DNA from: Megalopta genalis
Lineage: Eukaryota; Arthropoda; Insecta; Hymenoptera; Halictidae
Assembly: GCF_051020955.1 (NCBI RefSeq)
Contig: NC_135018.1
Location: 4,564,814 to 4,628,813 of the forward strand
DNA: 64,000 bases
Direction: 5' to 3'
Shown: positions 1 to 10,000 of the stretch, piece after piece
Position numbering within the stretch: position 1 is the first letter of the stretch
Layout of the letters: every line of letters begins with the position of its first letter
Notes under the pieces: generated by a model
Databases searched by the model: none
What the model saw: the letters and a program-made list of their open reading frames with translations, nothing else
Told to the model about the DNA's origin: nothing
Position numbers and translations under genes: made by a program

Positions 1-194
1 TTGCTGGTGAATAGTAGTGGAGAACTGTCCCCCTTCTTGTTCGGGAACAGATCCTCGTACTCGTACTCGCCCGTCATCATTACCAAGGTCTTCACGAAGG
101 CTAGCCAGGCATTGCTGAACTGGTCGTTCTGGTGAAACACAACGGTGAAGCTCAACGCGAATCCGACAATCAGAAAGATGAACGCTACGAGAAC
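1..194 (-). CDS. TRPA exon 7 (partial): S5 end, pore helix and selectivity filter
   Basis: The acceptor CTTTTCAG precedes 194. The exon encodes VLVAFIFLIVGFALSF (S5), then WLAFVKTLVMMTGEYEYEDLF. MMTGE is the filter-region signature of TRPA channels. The exon continues beyond position 1, so S6 and the C-terminal tail are not visible. Confidence 0.9.
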
Positions 195-3100
195 CTGAAA
201 AGGAAGTAAAAAGCCCTGGATGCACGTTGTCATAATCGCGAGGGTGGTGGGCTCGCGTGTTGGAGTAGGCAAGTGGGTCCTGATGGGAGCCGTATCGCCG
301 AGGAGACATTTAGAACGCTGGTCCTCCCCAGCTTTTCATTTCTAACGATATTCGTCGAAGGGATGAGCCTCTTCCCTCTTGCCTTTCGCCGAGACTAAAT
401 GCGGATCTTCCGTCGCACAGACGGAATTAAAACCCACCCTCGGTATTAAATCAGGGTTAACGTTGCCCCTGTTAAGGCTCGCCGTGAAAACGTTTTACCG
501 GCTAAAATGTGTCTGGTTTTTATTCACGGCGCGTGTTCCACCGTGCCTATCGTCACGAGGGAAAATTGGGAGTTCTTGTGACGTCGTTACACTCGTTAAT
601 TTTCGTCTGGTATACCCCCATGCGTCGATCGTTTCTTGCGCTCACCTTGAAAAAATTCTTGAGCACCGTGGAAAACATGAGTGCGTAATATCCGCACGTC
701 GGTAGACGGCCGATTATCAGCATCATTTGTATCCAGCTAAGTAAGATTGCTACGCTAAGAGAATGCAGCATCCACTCTGAGTGCGCAGTGTGCACGGGGA
801 CGGTTGATGATTTTTCCACTGGCGGATTTTCTGTCACGGGAACGCCATGCAACGAAATCACCAGGGTTATAATCGCGCACGCATATGACATCCACATCTC
901 GAACTGTCTCAGATAATATCTGCAACGGTAATCGATCTTTCCTTACTAATTCTGTTTTATGAACGTCGCTAACAATTGAGGGAATGTTAGGAATTATCTT
1001 ACTTTGGCACCATCAACGCCTGCGCCAGGTTGTGAAGGAGAAGGGCTGACGAGCAGAAAGTTAAAATCACCCTCAAAGGAGTATAAGGCATCTCGTATTG
1101 CAATAACATTATCGTGTAACCAGTAAGCGAGAACACATGGATCGCGTGAACGAGGATAAGGGTAAAAAAGAACATTCGAAGCTTTGACCATTTTAGGCAG
1201 AGGAATGTTTCGAGCAATGGGTGTTGCAGAATCGTCAGTTGTTCAACGTTGGATGCCGCAGCGATGAGGGACATGACAACCGTCATTTGTTTCTCAACTT
1301 CCGGTGTTAGGACATTGAAATTAACGATGATCTGCACCAGAAAGATGTAATCAAACGAAAAAAAAACAAACAGAAAATAGTATCGACATTACTGACCACT
1401 GTAAGTGAGATATGTAGGGTGTTTCGGATCTGGTAATTCAAGCTGATAGGAGGTGAACTGTATGTGCAAAAACGCATACAAAAATAAGTAGTAAAAAGAG
1501 AATGACATTTGTTCGTTTGACACCTCGTGTTCAAGAAAATCAAGTTTAAATATTTGGCGATTACACCTGCTGTTAACACAATTCGGTCCGGGCTGGTATA
1601 TTTTAAGGTTGTCGCATCACTTTACAAAAATGGATATAACTTATAAAATATCAGACAATTAAATTAAATTATATGATATGTTGCCTTATTGAATATATGC
1701 ATCTGTGATAATGCATGTGTTATAAGATATATGCATCTGTGATGAGCTACATTTGCAATGTTTCTAGATGTAAATACTGTCCGTTGCTCAGAAGGAGTTC
1801 GCTGAAAGAAGTGTAGGACCCACCCCACCAACCTAATCATTCTAACGCCTCGCAGAAGTAAGGTAACCGCGTTTTCCTTATTGACAGATTATTGGCTTTT
1901 CTATTAGCACGTACATGGAATTTCCACGACTTCTGACTCCCGTAAGCGTCTCGCTCCCCCGTGGCGCCATTTTCGCCACATCAGACGCGTGTGCCTGTGC
2001 TCTATGTGGATGTGTGTCTTTCATTTACGCGACCACGGGTGAGTAAGGCGCACGAGGGGAGTCAGGGGTCGTAGAGACAAAATTAAGCAGACGCAACAAA
2101 TGCAAGATGCAAGAGCGTCGACTTATTCCTAAAGCATCATCTTCAGGTTCTTCCGATGAACACATAATTATTTGTAATTACTGATTACTAATTAGCATCT
2201 TGATTAACTTTTCATTGGATTATAGCACTGTACACATATTTTTTATATTTATGTACGTGTAAACGTATAACGTTGAGAACCTGAAGCTAATATCGGGAAA
2301 CGAGAAAATGAAACATTACGCATAAACTAAACGACGTAAGAAGCAAGGGGAATTGGTCGCTCGCTTCACCTAACCACTTCCAACTTTTTTTAGACTTTTT
2401 ATTATTATTGTTAGTTAGGCGCTAAACAAGAGACGTGAATAGGTGGAGCGGGAGATCGATTTCCCTTGCCCCTCTCGTCGATTAGCTTGTAGGTCTTCTC
2501 GTTTACGAATAGAAGTGGTATCGTGAGGTCATAGAAGAATGGAGACTATACGGGGATGCAGGTCAGGCGGAACGAGTGAAAATACCCCCTTGCCCCCCTC
2601 TGCTGAAATGACGGACTTCTTCTGAGCAAGATACAGTAGTTCTACTTTGTTTACTGCAGTCAATCAAGAAAATAACTATTTTTAGTCATCCGGCATTTTA
2701 CAATTAGTCAAGAAAATGACTATTTTTAGTCATCCGGACGGTAATGTGTTAACACATGAACTATCGAACGAGTCAAAATGATCGATTCCTAAGTATTTCT
2801 TTTACGATTGAATACGAACGAAAATGTTACTCTTTCTTCACGACTTATTTTTGCATGTAGATCCATTCCCCTTTCTTTGGCACTACCAGTTCTGAAACGT
2901 CCCGTGCATGTAAACTTTGTTTAAATGTATATTTTGCAATTACTCCTAAATTTTCACCCGTCGATTTGTTCACCATCTGCACTCCCGAATCCAGGATGTC
3001 ATTGAGAAATATTTCTGGTCTCCTTATGTGCGCGAATATGACGTCCACAACTGCTTCTCCGTAATCTGTTCTTGCGGCCAAATTGCCCCCATGATTTATT

Positions 3101-4914
3101 AAAGCTTTGGCGCATTTATCGTGACCTTCGCATGCAGCCAAATAAAGAGCTGTCTGTTTCATCTGATTACGGGCGAAATAAAAAAAGTGAACAGAACACA
3201 AAGTCAGTTTCAAATGGACTTGCCTCCCAGCGTTAAATATATACGTACGTGATTAGTAATATCGACTTGGGACGTGTACATTTTTTTCAGAATATTTAAC
3301 AGCACGCCGTAGCTACCAACTGAGGCAGCTGTGTGCAAGGGAGTGTTCCCATATCTTATGCATTGATGATAAGGCGATGCACCACCGTCCAACAATATTT
3401 GCGTTGCCTCCGCATTTCCTAATTCTGCTGCGCGGTGCAACACTGTGGTACCTATGCCAAAACTTTCATTACTCTATGTTTTAAGGTTTTGTTAACCCCT
3501 TGCTGTACCATTTTCTTTACAGTCATAATGACTAGAAGTTTCTCGATTACAATAATTTCTCAGAAGGAGAAGGAAATTTATATTTATTGTGTGCCTACAT
3601 TTCTTTAAATGTTTAAATATCGTGGTGAAAAGAACAGAATTTTAGACGAACTTGAATGAACAGAATAACATTCGTACTTGACAGGTTGCTACTAGAAATC
3701 TTTATTAAGAGTTAGACTCGTTAAAGAGTACGGCAAGGGGTTAAGGAAGATTAAAGTTAAAGTAATTAAGGGCGAAAGTAACGAAACGAAAGTAATCTAT
3801 TAAGTTGTGCTTCACTCAATGGACCAATCAATAACGTGGTTGGGGATGCGAAAAATGGTACTAAGCATCGTGATTTATACGTTTGTTATAACTATTATCT
3901 GTAATCGGATAGATATGGTATAACTTCTTAGACTTTGGTTGACATTTTGCTTACTTAACTTCTCTCCATTTACAGTTACTATCTATTTTAGTAAATATTT
4001 GAATCCAAAGAAAATATTGTGTTACTATGTTCCCCATGTTGTGGTGCATGGAACGATTGCAACGCTATGTCGGGTTCTCATTGTTTATTCGTATAAATAT
4101 TTCTGTTGTAAACGTAATAGTTTTTGCGTAATTGTATAGTGCAAAATGAATTGACTACTCTCGATTTTAGCTTCCCGTATTATTTGAATTGTAGTTTCCA
4201 CCTGTATCTTTGCGAAAGACGTCCGTTGAAGCATTCGCTGCCACGAGAGACTTGACAATATCGACGTACTTGGACATCTCCTTGGGATTCTTTCGAATCT
4301 CATCATTGGAGCCTGCCAAGAGTAACGGAGTGAATCCACGTTCGTCTTTAGCGTTCACGTCAGCGTTAGCTTCCACCAAAATTTTCACCACGTCCGAATG
4401 ATTGTGCTGCACCGCTTGGTGCAAGGCCGTTCTTTCTAAACACTCGGGGGACGGTAACTAGAAAAGCACGTTCGATAGATGAACATTCGGTAGATGAATA
4501 CGATAATTTGAAATGATTCTCAAGACTAACGTTATGGCCTATGGGGCATTGAGCCAAGAACAAATCACTGAAATTCCTGTAGCACCTCTCGACACGAATT
4601 TTATTTTCCGTGTATGCTCCTTGTTTCAACAACCAATTCACCATGTCACTGTCTCCACGATTGGCAGCGTAGAACAATGCGCATCTTCCGATCGCATCCG
4701 TCGCATTAATATCAGCGCCATGATTGTGGAATAATTCAAGTAATTCCATTCTACCTCGCCAAGCTGCTATGTGAACCACGTTGATGTGCAGTCGCCCAAT
4801 TTGGTGCAGAAGTCTTTTGTCAAATTTGGTAGCGAGAATATTGTTCACTGATTCTATGTTATCATCCACCATGTCGGTTATTAGTTTATGAAGGTCTTCG
4901 TCCTGAATATCCAT
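1..4914 (-). CDS. TRPA-family ankyrin-repeat cation channel (C-terminus off the left edge)
   Basis: This is a multi-exon TRPA channel gene, a tetrameric plasma-membrane cation channel of the thermal/chemical sensing class. Coding exons, in transcript order, are 4531-4914, 4202-4457, 3249-3451, 2944-3162, 1003-1331, 646-919 and 1-194. All junctions are GT-AG and the phases agree across every join, giving about 619 codons. Residues ~25-340 hold about seven ankyrin repeats. A linker with HPLLETFLCLKW is followed by S1 (~407-431), S2 (~439-460), S3 (~472-492), S4 and the S4-S5 linker (~506-550), S5 (to ~575) and a pore helix/filter with MMTGEYEYEDLF (~594-605). The start at 4914 (MDIQDEDLHK) is the first Met before the repeats. 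The short ankyrin domain points to the pyrexia, painless, waterwitch or Hymenoptera-specific TRPA group rather than TRPA1. I cannot choose among these by eye. S6 and the C-terminal tail are missing only because the window ends. Confidence 0.9.
646..919 (-). CDS. TRPA exon 6: S3, S4 and S4-S5 linker
   Basis: The acceptor CCGTTGCAG precedes 919 and the donor GTGAGC follows 646 (phase 0). The exon encodes YYLRQFEMWMSY at the cytoplasmic end of S3, then S4 and the highly characteristic TRPA stretch ILLSWIQMMLIIGRLPTCGY followed by ALMFSTVLKNFFK. Confidence 0.92.
1003..1331 (-). CDS. TRPA exon 5: pre-S1 linker, S1 and S2
   Basis: A T-rich tract and GTGCAG acceptor precede 1331. The donor GTAAGA follows 1003 and leaves two bases (AA) that exon 6 completes to Lys. 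The exon encodes IIVNFNVLTPE, HPLLETFLCLKW, a hydrophobic S1 (MFFFTLILVHAIHVFSLTGY) and S2 (LRVILTFCSSALLLHNLAQ). The S1-S2 loop is short, about 10 residues. Confidence 0.88.
1332..2943 (-). other. TRPA intron 4 (contains an unassigned open frame and a short tandem repeat)
   Basis: This 1.6-kb intron lies between TRPA exons 4 and 5. It is mostly AT-rich. A ~73-codon open frame (1397-1616, minus) ends at a GTCAGT donor-like site and is described in the findings. A 46-bp-period duplication lies at about 2660-2739. No other gene is seen. Confidence 0.6.
2660..2739. repeat. Two-unit tandem duplication, period 46 bp
   Basis: The motif GTCAAGAAAATGACTATTTT and its continuation TTAGTCATCCGG occurs at about 2660-2693 and again at 2706-2739, with one or two substitutions. 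CGGTAATGTGTTAA follows directly (to ~2745). That resembles the inner end of a TTAA element, but no partner end was found. Confidence 0.7.
2944..3162 (-). CDS. TRPA exon 4: last ankyrin repeat and pre-S1 linker
   Basis: The acceptor is CGTAATCAG before 3162. The exon encodes TALYLAACEGHDKCAKALIN, then the FLNDILDSGVQ motif that usually follows the ankyrin block in TRPA channels. I place the donor at GTAATT after 2944 (phase 0), because this joins ...STGENLG to IIVNFNVLTP of exon 5, which reads like the family. GTGAAC at about 2978 is an in-phase alternative that would shorten the linker by 11-12 residues. Confidence 0.75.
3249..3451 (-). CDS. TRPA exon 3: ankyrin repeats
   Basis: The acceptor GGCATAG precedes 3451 and the strong donor GTACGT follows 3249. 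The exon has 203 nt and the join to exon 2 gives DTG-TTVLHRAAELG without a frame change. It encodes two ankyrin repeats (TVLHRAAELGNAEATQILLD and GNTPLHTAASVGSYGVLLNI). Confidence 0.88.
3496..3740. mobile_element. 245-bp TTAA-flanked MITE (family A, CCCCTTGC ends)
   Basis: TTAA lies at both flanks (3492-3495 and 3741-3744), with inverted ends starting CCCCTTGC and closing GCAAGGGG (GTACGGCAAGGGG at the right). The element is 245 bp, exactly the size of the copy at 28545-28789, and shares its interior (for example TTATTGTGTGCCTACATTT versus TTATCGTGTGCCTAAATTT). TTAA duplication is the signature of piggyBac transposition. There is no coding capacity, so it must have been mobilised in trans. 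It sits in TRPA intron 2. Confidence 0.88.
4202..4457 (-). CDS. TRPA exon 2: ankyrin repeats
   Basis: The acceptor is TCTAG before 4457 and the donor is GTGGAA after 4202. The exon is 256 nt and leaves one base that completes a Gly codon with exon 3. It encodes repeats with ERTALHQAVQHNHSDVVKIL and GFTPLLLAG cores, then a longer lysine-rich insertion before the next helix (YVDIVKSLVAAN). Confidence 0.85.
4531..4914 (-). CDS. TRPA exon 1: start codon and first ankyrin repeats
   Basis: The exon has 128 codons, starts at ATG 4914 and ends in phase 0 at donor GTTAGT (4530 downward). It encodes an acidic leader followed by two ankyrin repeats with readable cores (VVHIAAWRGRMELLELFHNH and ALFYAANRGDSDMVNWLLKQ). 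An upstream non-coding exon cannot be excluded. The sequence above 4914 has no in-frame coding signal that I can see. Confidence 0.85.
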
Positions 4915-5452
4915 TTTTGTGCTTTAAATTCGCGTGAACAATGTGCGACCTACTGCTCTAGACGTTTACGTTCAGTCGTTTAGTTTTACTAACTGAAATG
5001 ATATCGTTGAATTTTTAGTTAGACATGACAGGATGTGGTAACCGAAGACTGTGATTGTACTCTATACCAAGTCTTGCGTCAACCTAATTGTAAGTCAACA
5101 GTTCTTTTATCAGTTCCTTATTATTTGGGCCATGCGATTAGACAAACATAATACACAATTTTATTTTGTCTTGAATAAATACAATAGTATTGTTGTTGAG
5201 TTGAACAAATAGATTAACATTTGAATTGATGAATTAACCAAAAACTACTACTTTTACTGTATTATATTAATAAATAAAGATGTTTAAACTCATACTTGAT
5301 AAATGAATTCCTTATTGAGAAATATTTCAACTTTGTTATTATATTATCTCTTTAGTTGCAATAATATCCGCGATATTTAACGAAATATGGTCTCACACAA
5401 AAATTAGATAGATCATGCTTTTAATGTTTTTGTGAGAATTACTTCCTCCCAA

Positions 5453-5640
5453 TACAGTAAATTCTCTCCAATTGTCCCTCAGATTGTATACAAAAGTGGT
5501 CAATTTTTCGCGGCTCGTTTTTATAGCCGCCCATTGTCAAAATAAAATCGAGCCGCGAGGCTCGAATAATCGTATCTCCTCTTCCCGAATTATCCATTTT
5601 TGTTTAGAAGCTGAGAGACGACTGAGGAGAATTTACTGTA
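5453..5640. mobile_element. 188-bp TA-flanked MITE, family T copy 1
   Basis: The ends are TACAGTAAATTCTCTCC and GGAGAATTTACTGTA, an inverted pair of about 15 bp beginning TA-CAGT, the pattern of Tc1/mariner elements. The inside has an arm containing CAATTGTCC and a GC-rich palindrome, CGAGCCGCGAGGCTCG. Related copies are at 12612-12772 and, interrupted, at 18461-18861. It is non-coding. Confidence 0.85.
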
Positions 5641-6300
5641 TTTCCTCATGTTTCGTGGATATCTCTTTAGGTCCTCTGTTCACTAGTACAAAATTTGTTC
5701 CAAGTTCTATGGTAATTTTTGGTTGTACCTCACTATCCTCATTTGCATAAAAGATTGATATAAATAGTATATTGTACTTTATCCTTTTATGTTTAGCGCA
5801 TTCTCCGTTATTTCTAGATCGCATTACAGATGCTACTGCTCCGTTACTTACGAATGCAACGGCAATACATCGTGCTGAATACTCATGAACAAACCGGCGC
5901 TTGAGTATGCACATTCGATGTTGAATCTGTCAACAATGGCTAACGGTTCGTCTAGGACGTCGGCTGGAACTGATTCGTTAGCTCTCATTGTCATTACACG
6001 ACCGTTACTAGCGCATGCATGTAACGAACGTAGAGAGAAACATGCTTAAGAGGGAAACCTGTTCCAGAGCGTTAAAAACAATGCGATTTTTGTGATCTTT
6101 CGTTTAATTTTCAAGATATTTCATCTTATATTCAAGAAATAAGATAAAAATATGTTTATCAAGGTAGCTTAAATCTCTCCATGATTTTTTTCACACTTCT
6201 AACGGTCGAAAAAATGTTACGAATAAGTGCTAGTCAGTTTTAGATCGATTGTAAAGTACAATTTTCAGAATTTCTGAAGACATGTTTCTTCAATGAAAAG

Positions 6301-6420
6301 ACTAATTCAATTCCGCTTCTTTAAATAGCAACTTGTCCTTGAATTGGGAAACGTTAGGAGTCTAGTAATCTAGACTCCCAAACGTCTGAAAAAGAATTCA
6401 AGTCTTTTGGTTGAATTAAA
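6301..6420. repeat. Imperfect fold-back (hairpin) centred on 6368
   Basis: GGAGTCTAG-TAAT-CTAGACTCC forms a perfect 9-bp stem with a 4-nt loop. Outside it, AACGTT pairs imperfectly with AACGTC, and TTGAATT on the left with AATTCAA on the right. It lies in the divergent intergenic region. It may be a decayed fold-back element or a transcribed hairpin, and the sequence alone does not decide. Confidence 0.45.
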
Positions 6421-7045
6421 AAAGAATAATTTTTATCAATTAAAATTATTCTTAATCATTTTGGATACCACCTGAAACTTCAAAACCGTAATGTTTACAT
6501 GTTATTGATTAACTTGGCGCTGATGATGTGCAAAATGAAACGAAAATGGTAAGGCGGGGTTCCACAAACCCATCCAAATCTATTATAAAAATCCGCAGCT
6601 TTATAATCAATATTAGATTACGCACTGTTTAAACTATTTACTATCAACATTGAGGCACAACTTACTGCCATACCTTGTCAAAAAGTTATAGTCTATTTAA
6701 AATCTTTGGGGTCCGTGACATCTCTCGCCTTACTCTCACCGGGTTCAATGCGAAAAAGCTATGACTTAAAGTTGGTGGATCATGCTCTCCCATCGATATT
6801 GACTTGAAGTTCAGGTGTGCTCATACACAGGTGACCGATTCGGTATACCAGTTCTCGTACTCGCGGGCGCACACACATGTCCAGCCGGGCTGAACACACG
6901 TCCGCATGCTCAATCAACTGGAGAATATCGCGTTACCTTGCAGAACTCGGGCCCAGTACGTGCCTGACCACGCAGCTGAGAGGATCTTCTTCGTAGCTTC
7001 GACAATAACCGTTCGAAGGAATCGTCCGTGAATTCCCACTCCAAC

Positions 7046-7085
7046 ATGCCCAACTGCCCGAAGTGTGATAAGCCCGTTTATTTCG
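7046..7085 (+). CDS. CRIP1: CRIP1 exon 1 (40 nt coding)
   Basis: This exon encodes MPNCPKCDKPVYF plus one base. The donor GTAAGT is consensus. It contains the first CxxC zinc ligands. It is too short to be found by ORF length and was recognised by the LIM start. Confidence 0.95.
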
Positions 7086-10000
7086 GTAAGTGAGACTCCG
7101 TTTCCGGTCGGCTTATCAGAGAAAGATTCTGTGTGAGAGATTTCATGGTCAAGTATCGTTATTGCAGTATCGGGCCCAGTGGTTTTTTGGTCTTTTGGTT
7201 CTCAGAGAGGGTTTTCGCATTGTGCGCAGTGTGATAAACGCGAACGATTAGTAAATGATTGCTCTATGCTACCGGCATTATGTTTTACGGGTGATTCGCT
7301 TTTAAAAATTTGTGTTCCGATCTTGTCGCATAAAAGCGTCTTCAGAAAGTATGCGCTTCGTGTTTCGATTTTATGAATTACGTTTAAGAAGATTTCTAGA
7401 GTGCGACAATGTACTTTCATATACTGTAAGATAGAAGAACGCATTGATTTTTAATTAGGTTATCATATGACTTTATTGGTGTAATTGCTCATAGGGGTAA
7501 CTAATGCGGAAAGTTTACCGTTCACAATGTTTCCTGTATTCCATTCGAAATGGCTAAGAATTCGTTTGACAACGCGGTTTTGACCTCTTCCATTTTTTCT
7601 AGCTACCTTCTTCATTGCTCGATATGTGTAAACAGCCACGTCATTCATGTATTCATACATTCACGGTGATTTTATGAATTCAACAAGGACTAAACACTTG
7701 AGAAACCTGTACAATTCAAGGGAAATGATAAATGAATTGTAAACGAATATATGTATGGATCGTTTACGAAAAAAACAAAAATTTCAAAATCTAGTTGTTG
7801 GGCTGTAAATGGTCATTTTTCCGTTTCGTTTCGTACAAATTGGGCAACAGACACAAAAATTCGTCATTGTAAATATTGACGTTTGTCATACTGTTTGTGG
7901 GTGAAAGGTATGCTATACACCAGAGTCCATACAATGTACTAGGTATATGCAATCATTCGAGCGAAGATGCAGTAGCATAGACGTTTTATCTTGGATTTAA
8001 TACTGCTATCATAAGTCTGCGGTAGAAGAAATATTAATTACTCAGAAAAGTATAGAGCAACGCAAGATGACGTGTTAGACTTTCGATATAAAAATCAATA
8101 ATATATGTTCCATAGCATTAGACTTATATGAAATACATATCTTAGATTTAAAAACATCCTTAATTTTTTGAGAACGACGACTTATATTTTTTTAGTTAAA
8201 ATTCTACTTATACTATTTTTGCTCTGCTCCGAAAGATCCAGCAACGAAAATTTGAGTGAGCATAAACAGTTTAGTAATTAGATTTCTCAACAAATTTACA
8301 AATCGTTAAATTTAGCAACGATGCTTGATCGAGATAACGAATCTCATACTGGATTAAGATAAAAAAAAATGTACGAAGCTAGGCGTCATTTCCGTTTTGG
8401 TCTGGGTTAGCCCATCGACGATGATGCACAATTTCGCGTATTCTGTCACAGAAAATCGTGTCACGACAATACCCGTGTACTCTGTCACACTACCGGCGAG
8501 ATCTCGAATGACGACACTAATGATGTCATTGCGCGTCCTCGTGGTCCACCTTGACAAACATTATATCAGGCTCGGCTCACTGTATACAAGAGGCGATGTG
8601 ATATAAGTAGTGAGTAATACGAGTTACTAGGAAGGAAATTTTATACATCGCTGGCGTGCATCTGTATGCACACAGTGCACGTGATCTGCATATATTCTAA
8701 TTGAGATCGTACAGCTACAATTCCGATACTACGGAATATTTGCCAAATCACTATTGACGGTCAAAAACTTGCCAGCTTTGTAAATTACTGGTACTGTTTT
8801 AGTATGCACAACAATACTGATTATAATAATAATCAGTCGCGATTGCTGTCACGGTCGAGTAAGTGATATGCAAGAGTCGGTAGAATCGGGACACGATATA
8901 TGGTAAACTATGGACTATAAAGATTAGTAGACTCGGCGATTCCAATGGTGGACTGTTGAGACACATTTTTCATTATCATATGAATTGTCACAAATACGTT
9001 TGCGGTCTTGCTTTGGTCTGCCACGAAGAAGAAATTTTCGTTTTCTTGAAAGTAGGAAAAGCTTCTGGTTAAAGTAATTGGAATAGACTCAATGTAGAAT
9101 TGAGTTCTTAAAAATCATAATGTGCCTTTTCTTCGTCATTTATCTTGCCTTCGATTTCTTGAATCCATAAAGATCCGCAGCCAATAATCTTAGCCATAAT
9201 CTGTACGTACACTTGCTTTGCTATAAACTACGCTCACTGTCCACGTGCAAGAATATGTCCACAGAATTTTCTCTAATAGTAAGATATTCGATTATTCACG
9301 AATACATTCAGCTGTATGATTTTTTCGTGCTTCATGGTAGTCATAATTATGCAGATATGTACCTAATATGCGTTGTAGATTATCAACTCGAAAGAGAAAC
9401 TTACAATGTTATTGCGCACCGGTCACTGAATAACACAACGCAAAAATGTAAAACAATGTTAAAACACTTATGAATATTATTATTACTAACTTCAGTCTTC
9501 ACTATAAAGAAACCTTTAGTAATCTTGATTACCTTTTACGTAATCCGGTGTTACCATGCTGGAAAAGAGCCTCTTTATATTCCAACGTATTTTAACATGC
9601 ATTTGATTCTACATTCCTTTCTCAAGCTATTCAGAGGTGCCGCGGACACACAAGTACTGTTATTAATCTGAATTACATGTGTGAAATTACATGTATAAAA
9701 ATACTAGACTGTAAAGAATACCTCTGCAATTGAAGTCGTCAAATGATTTCTAGTGTTCGGTCCCTTTCAATTTCACGCTATTTAGCCTTCAAACTGAAAC
9801 GATGGAAATTTCGAATTTAGTTAACAAATCCACGATGCGAGTAAGCAACGCAGACATAAACTATACATATAGCAAATTATTAAACTTTTATTATTAACTT
9901 TATGCTAATCTATGAAATTAGCAACTGCATGACGTAAGCTTGCGCGATGACGATGCAACTCGATAAACGCGATTTTCGAATTATGTATTAGTATGAGAGT

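Larger units (their letters stand above)
4915..7045. promoter_or_regulatory. Divergent intergenic region between TRPA (-) and CRIP1 (+)
   Basis: This 2.1-kb interval separates the two start codons, so it should hold both promoters. I see no TATA box that I would defend. The last ~200 bp before the CRIP1 start (about 6840-7045) turn GC-richer and probably contain its 5' UTR. A TTACCTTGCAG at about 6935-6945 could be a UTR acceptor. The interval also carries a TA-type MITE (5453-5640) and an imperfect fold-back (6301-6420). Confidence 0.5.

Noticed and set aside
2740..2760. TTAACACATGAACT after CGGTAATGTG
   Set aside because: A single TTAA with one possible end and no partner end; not enough to call an element.
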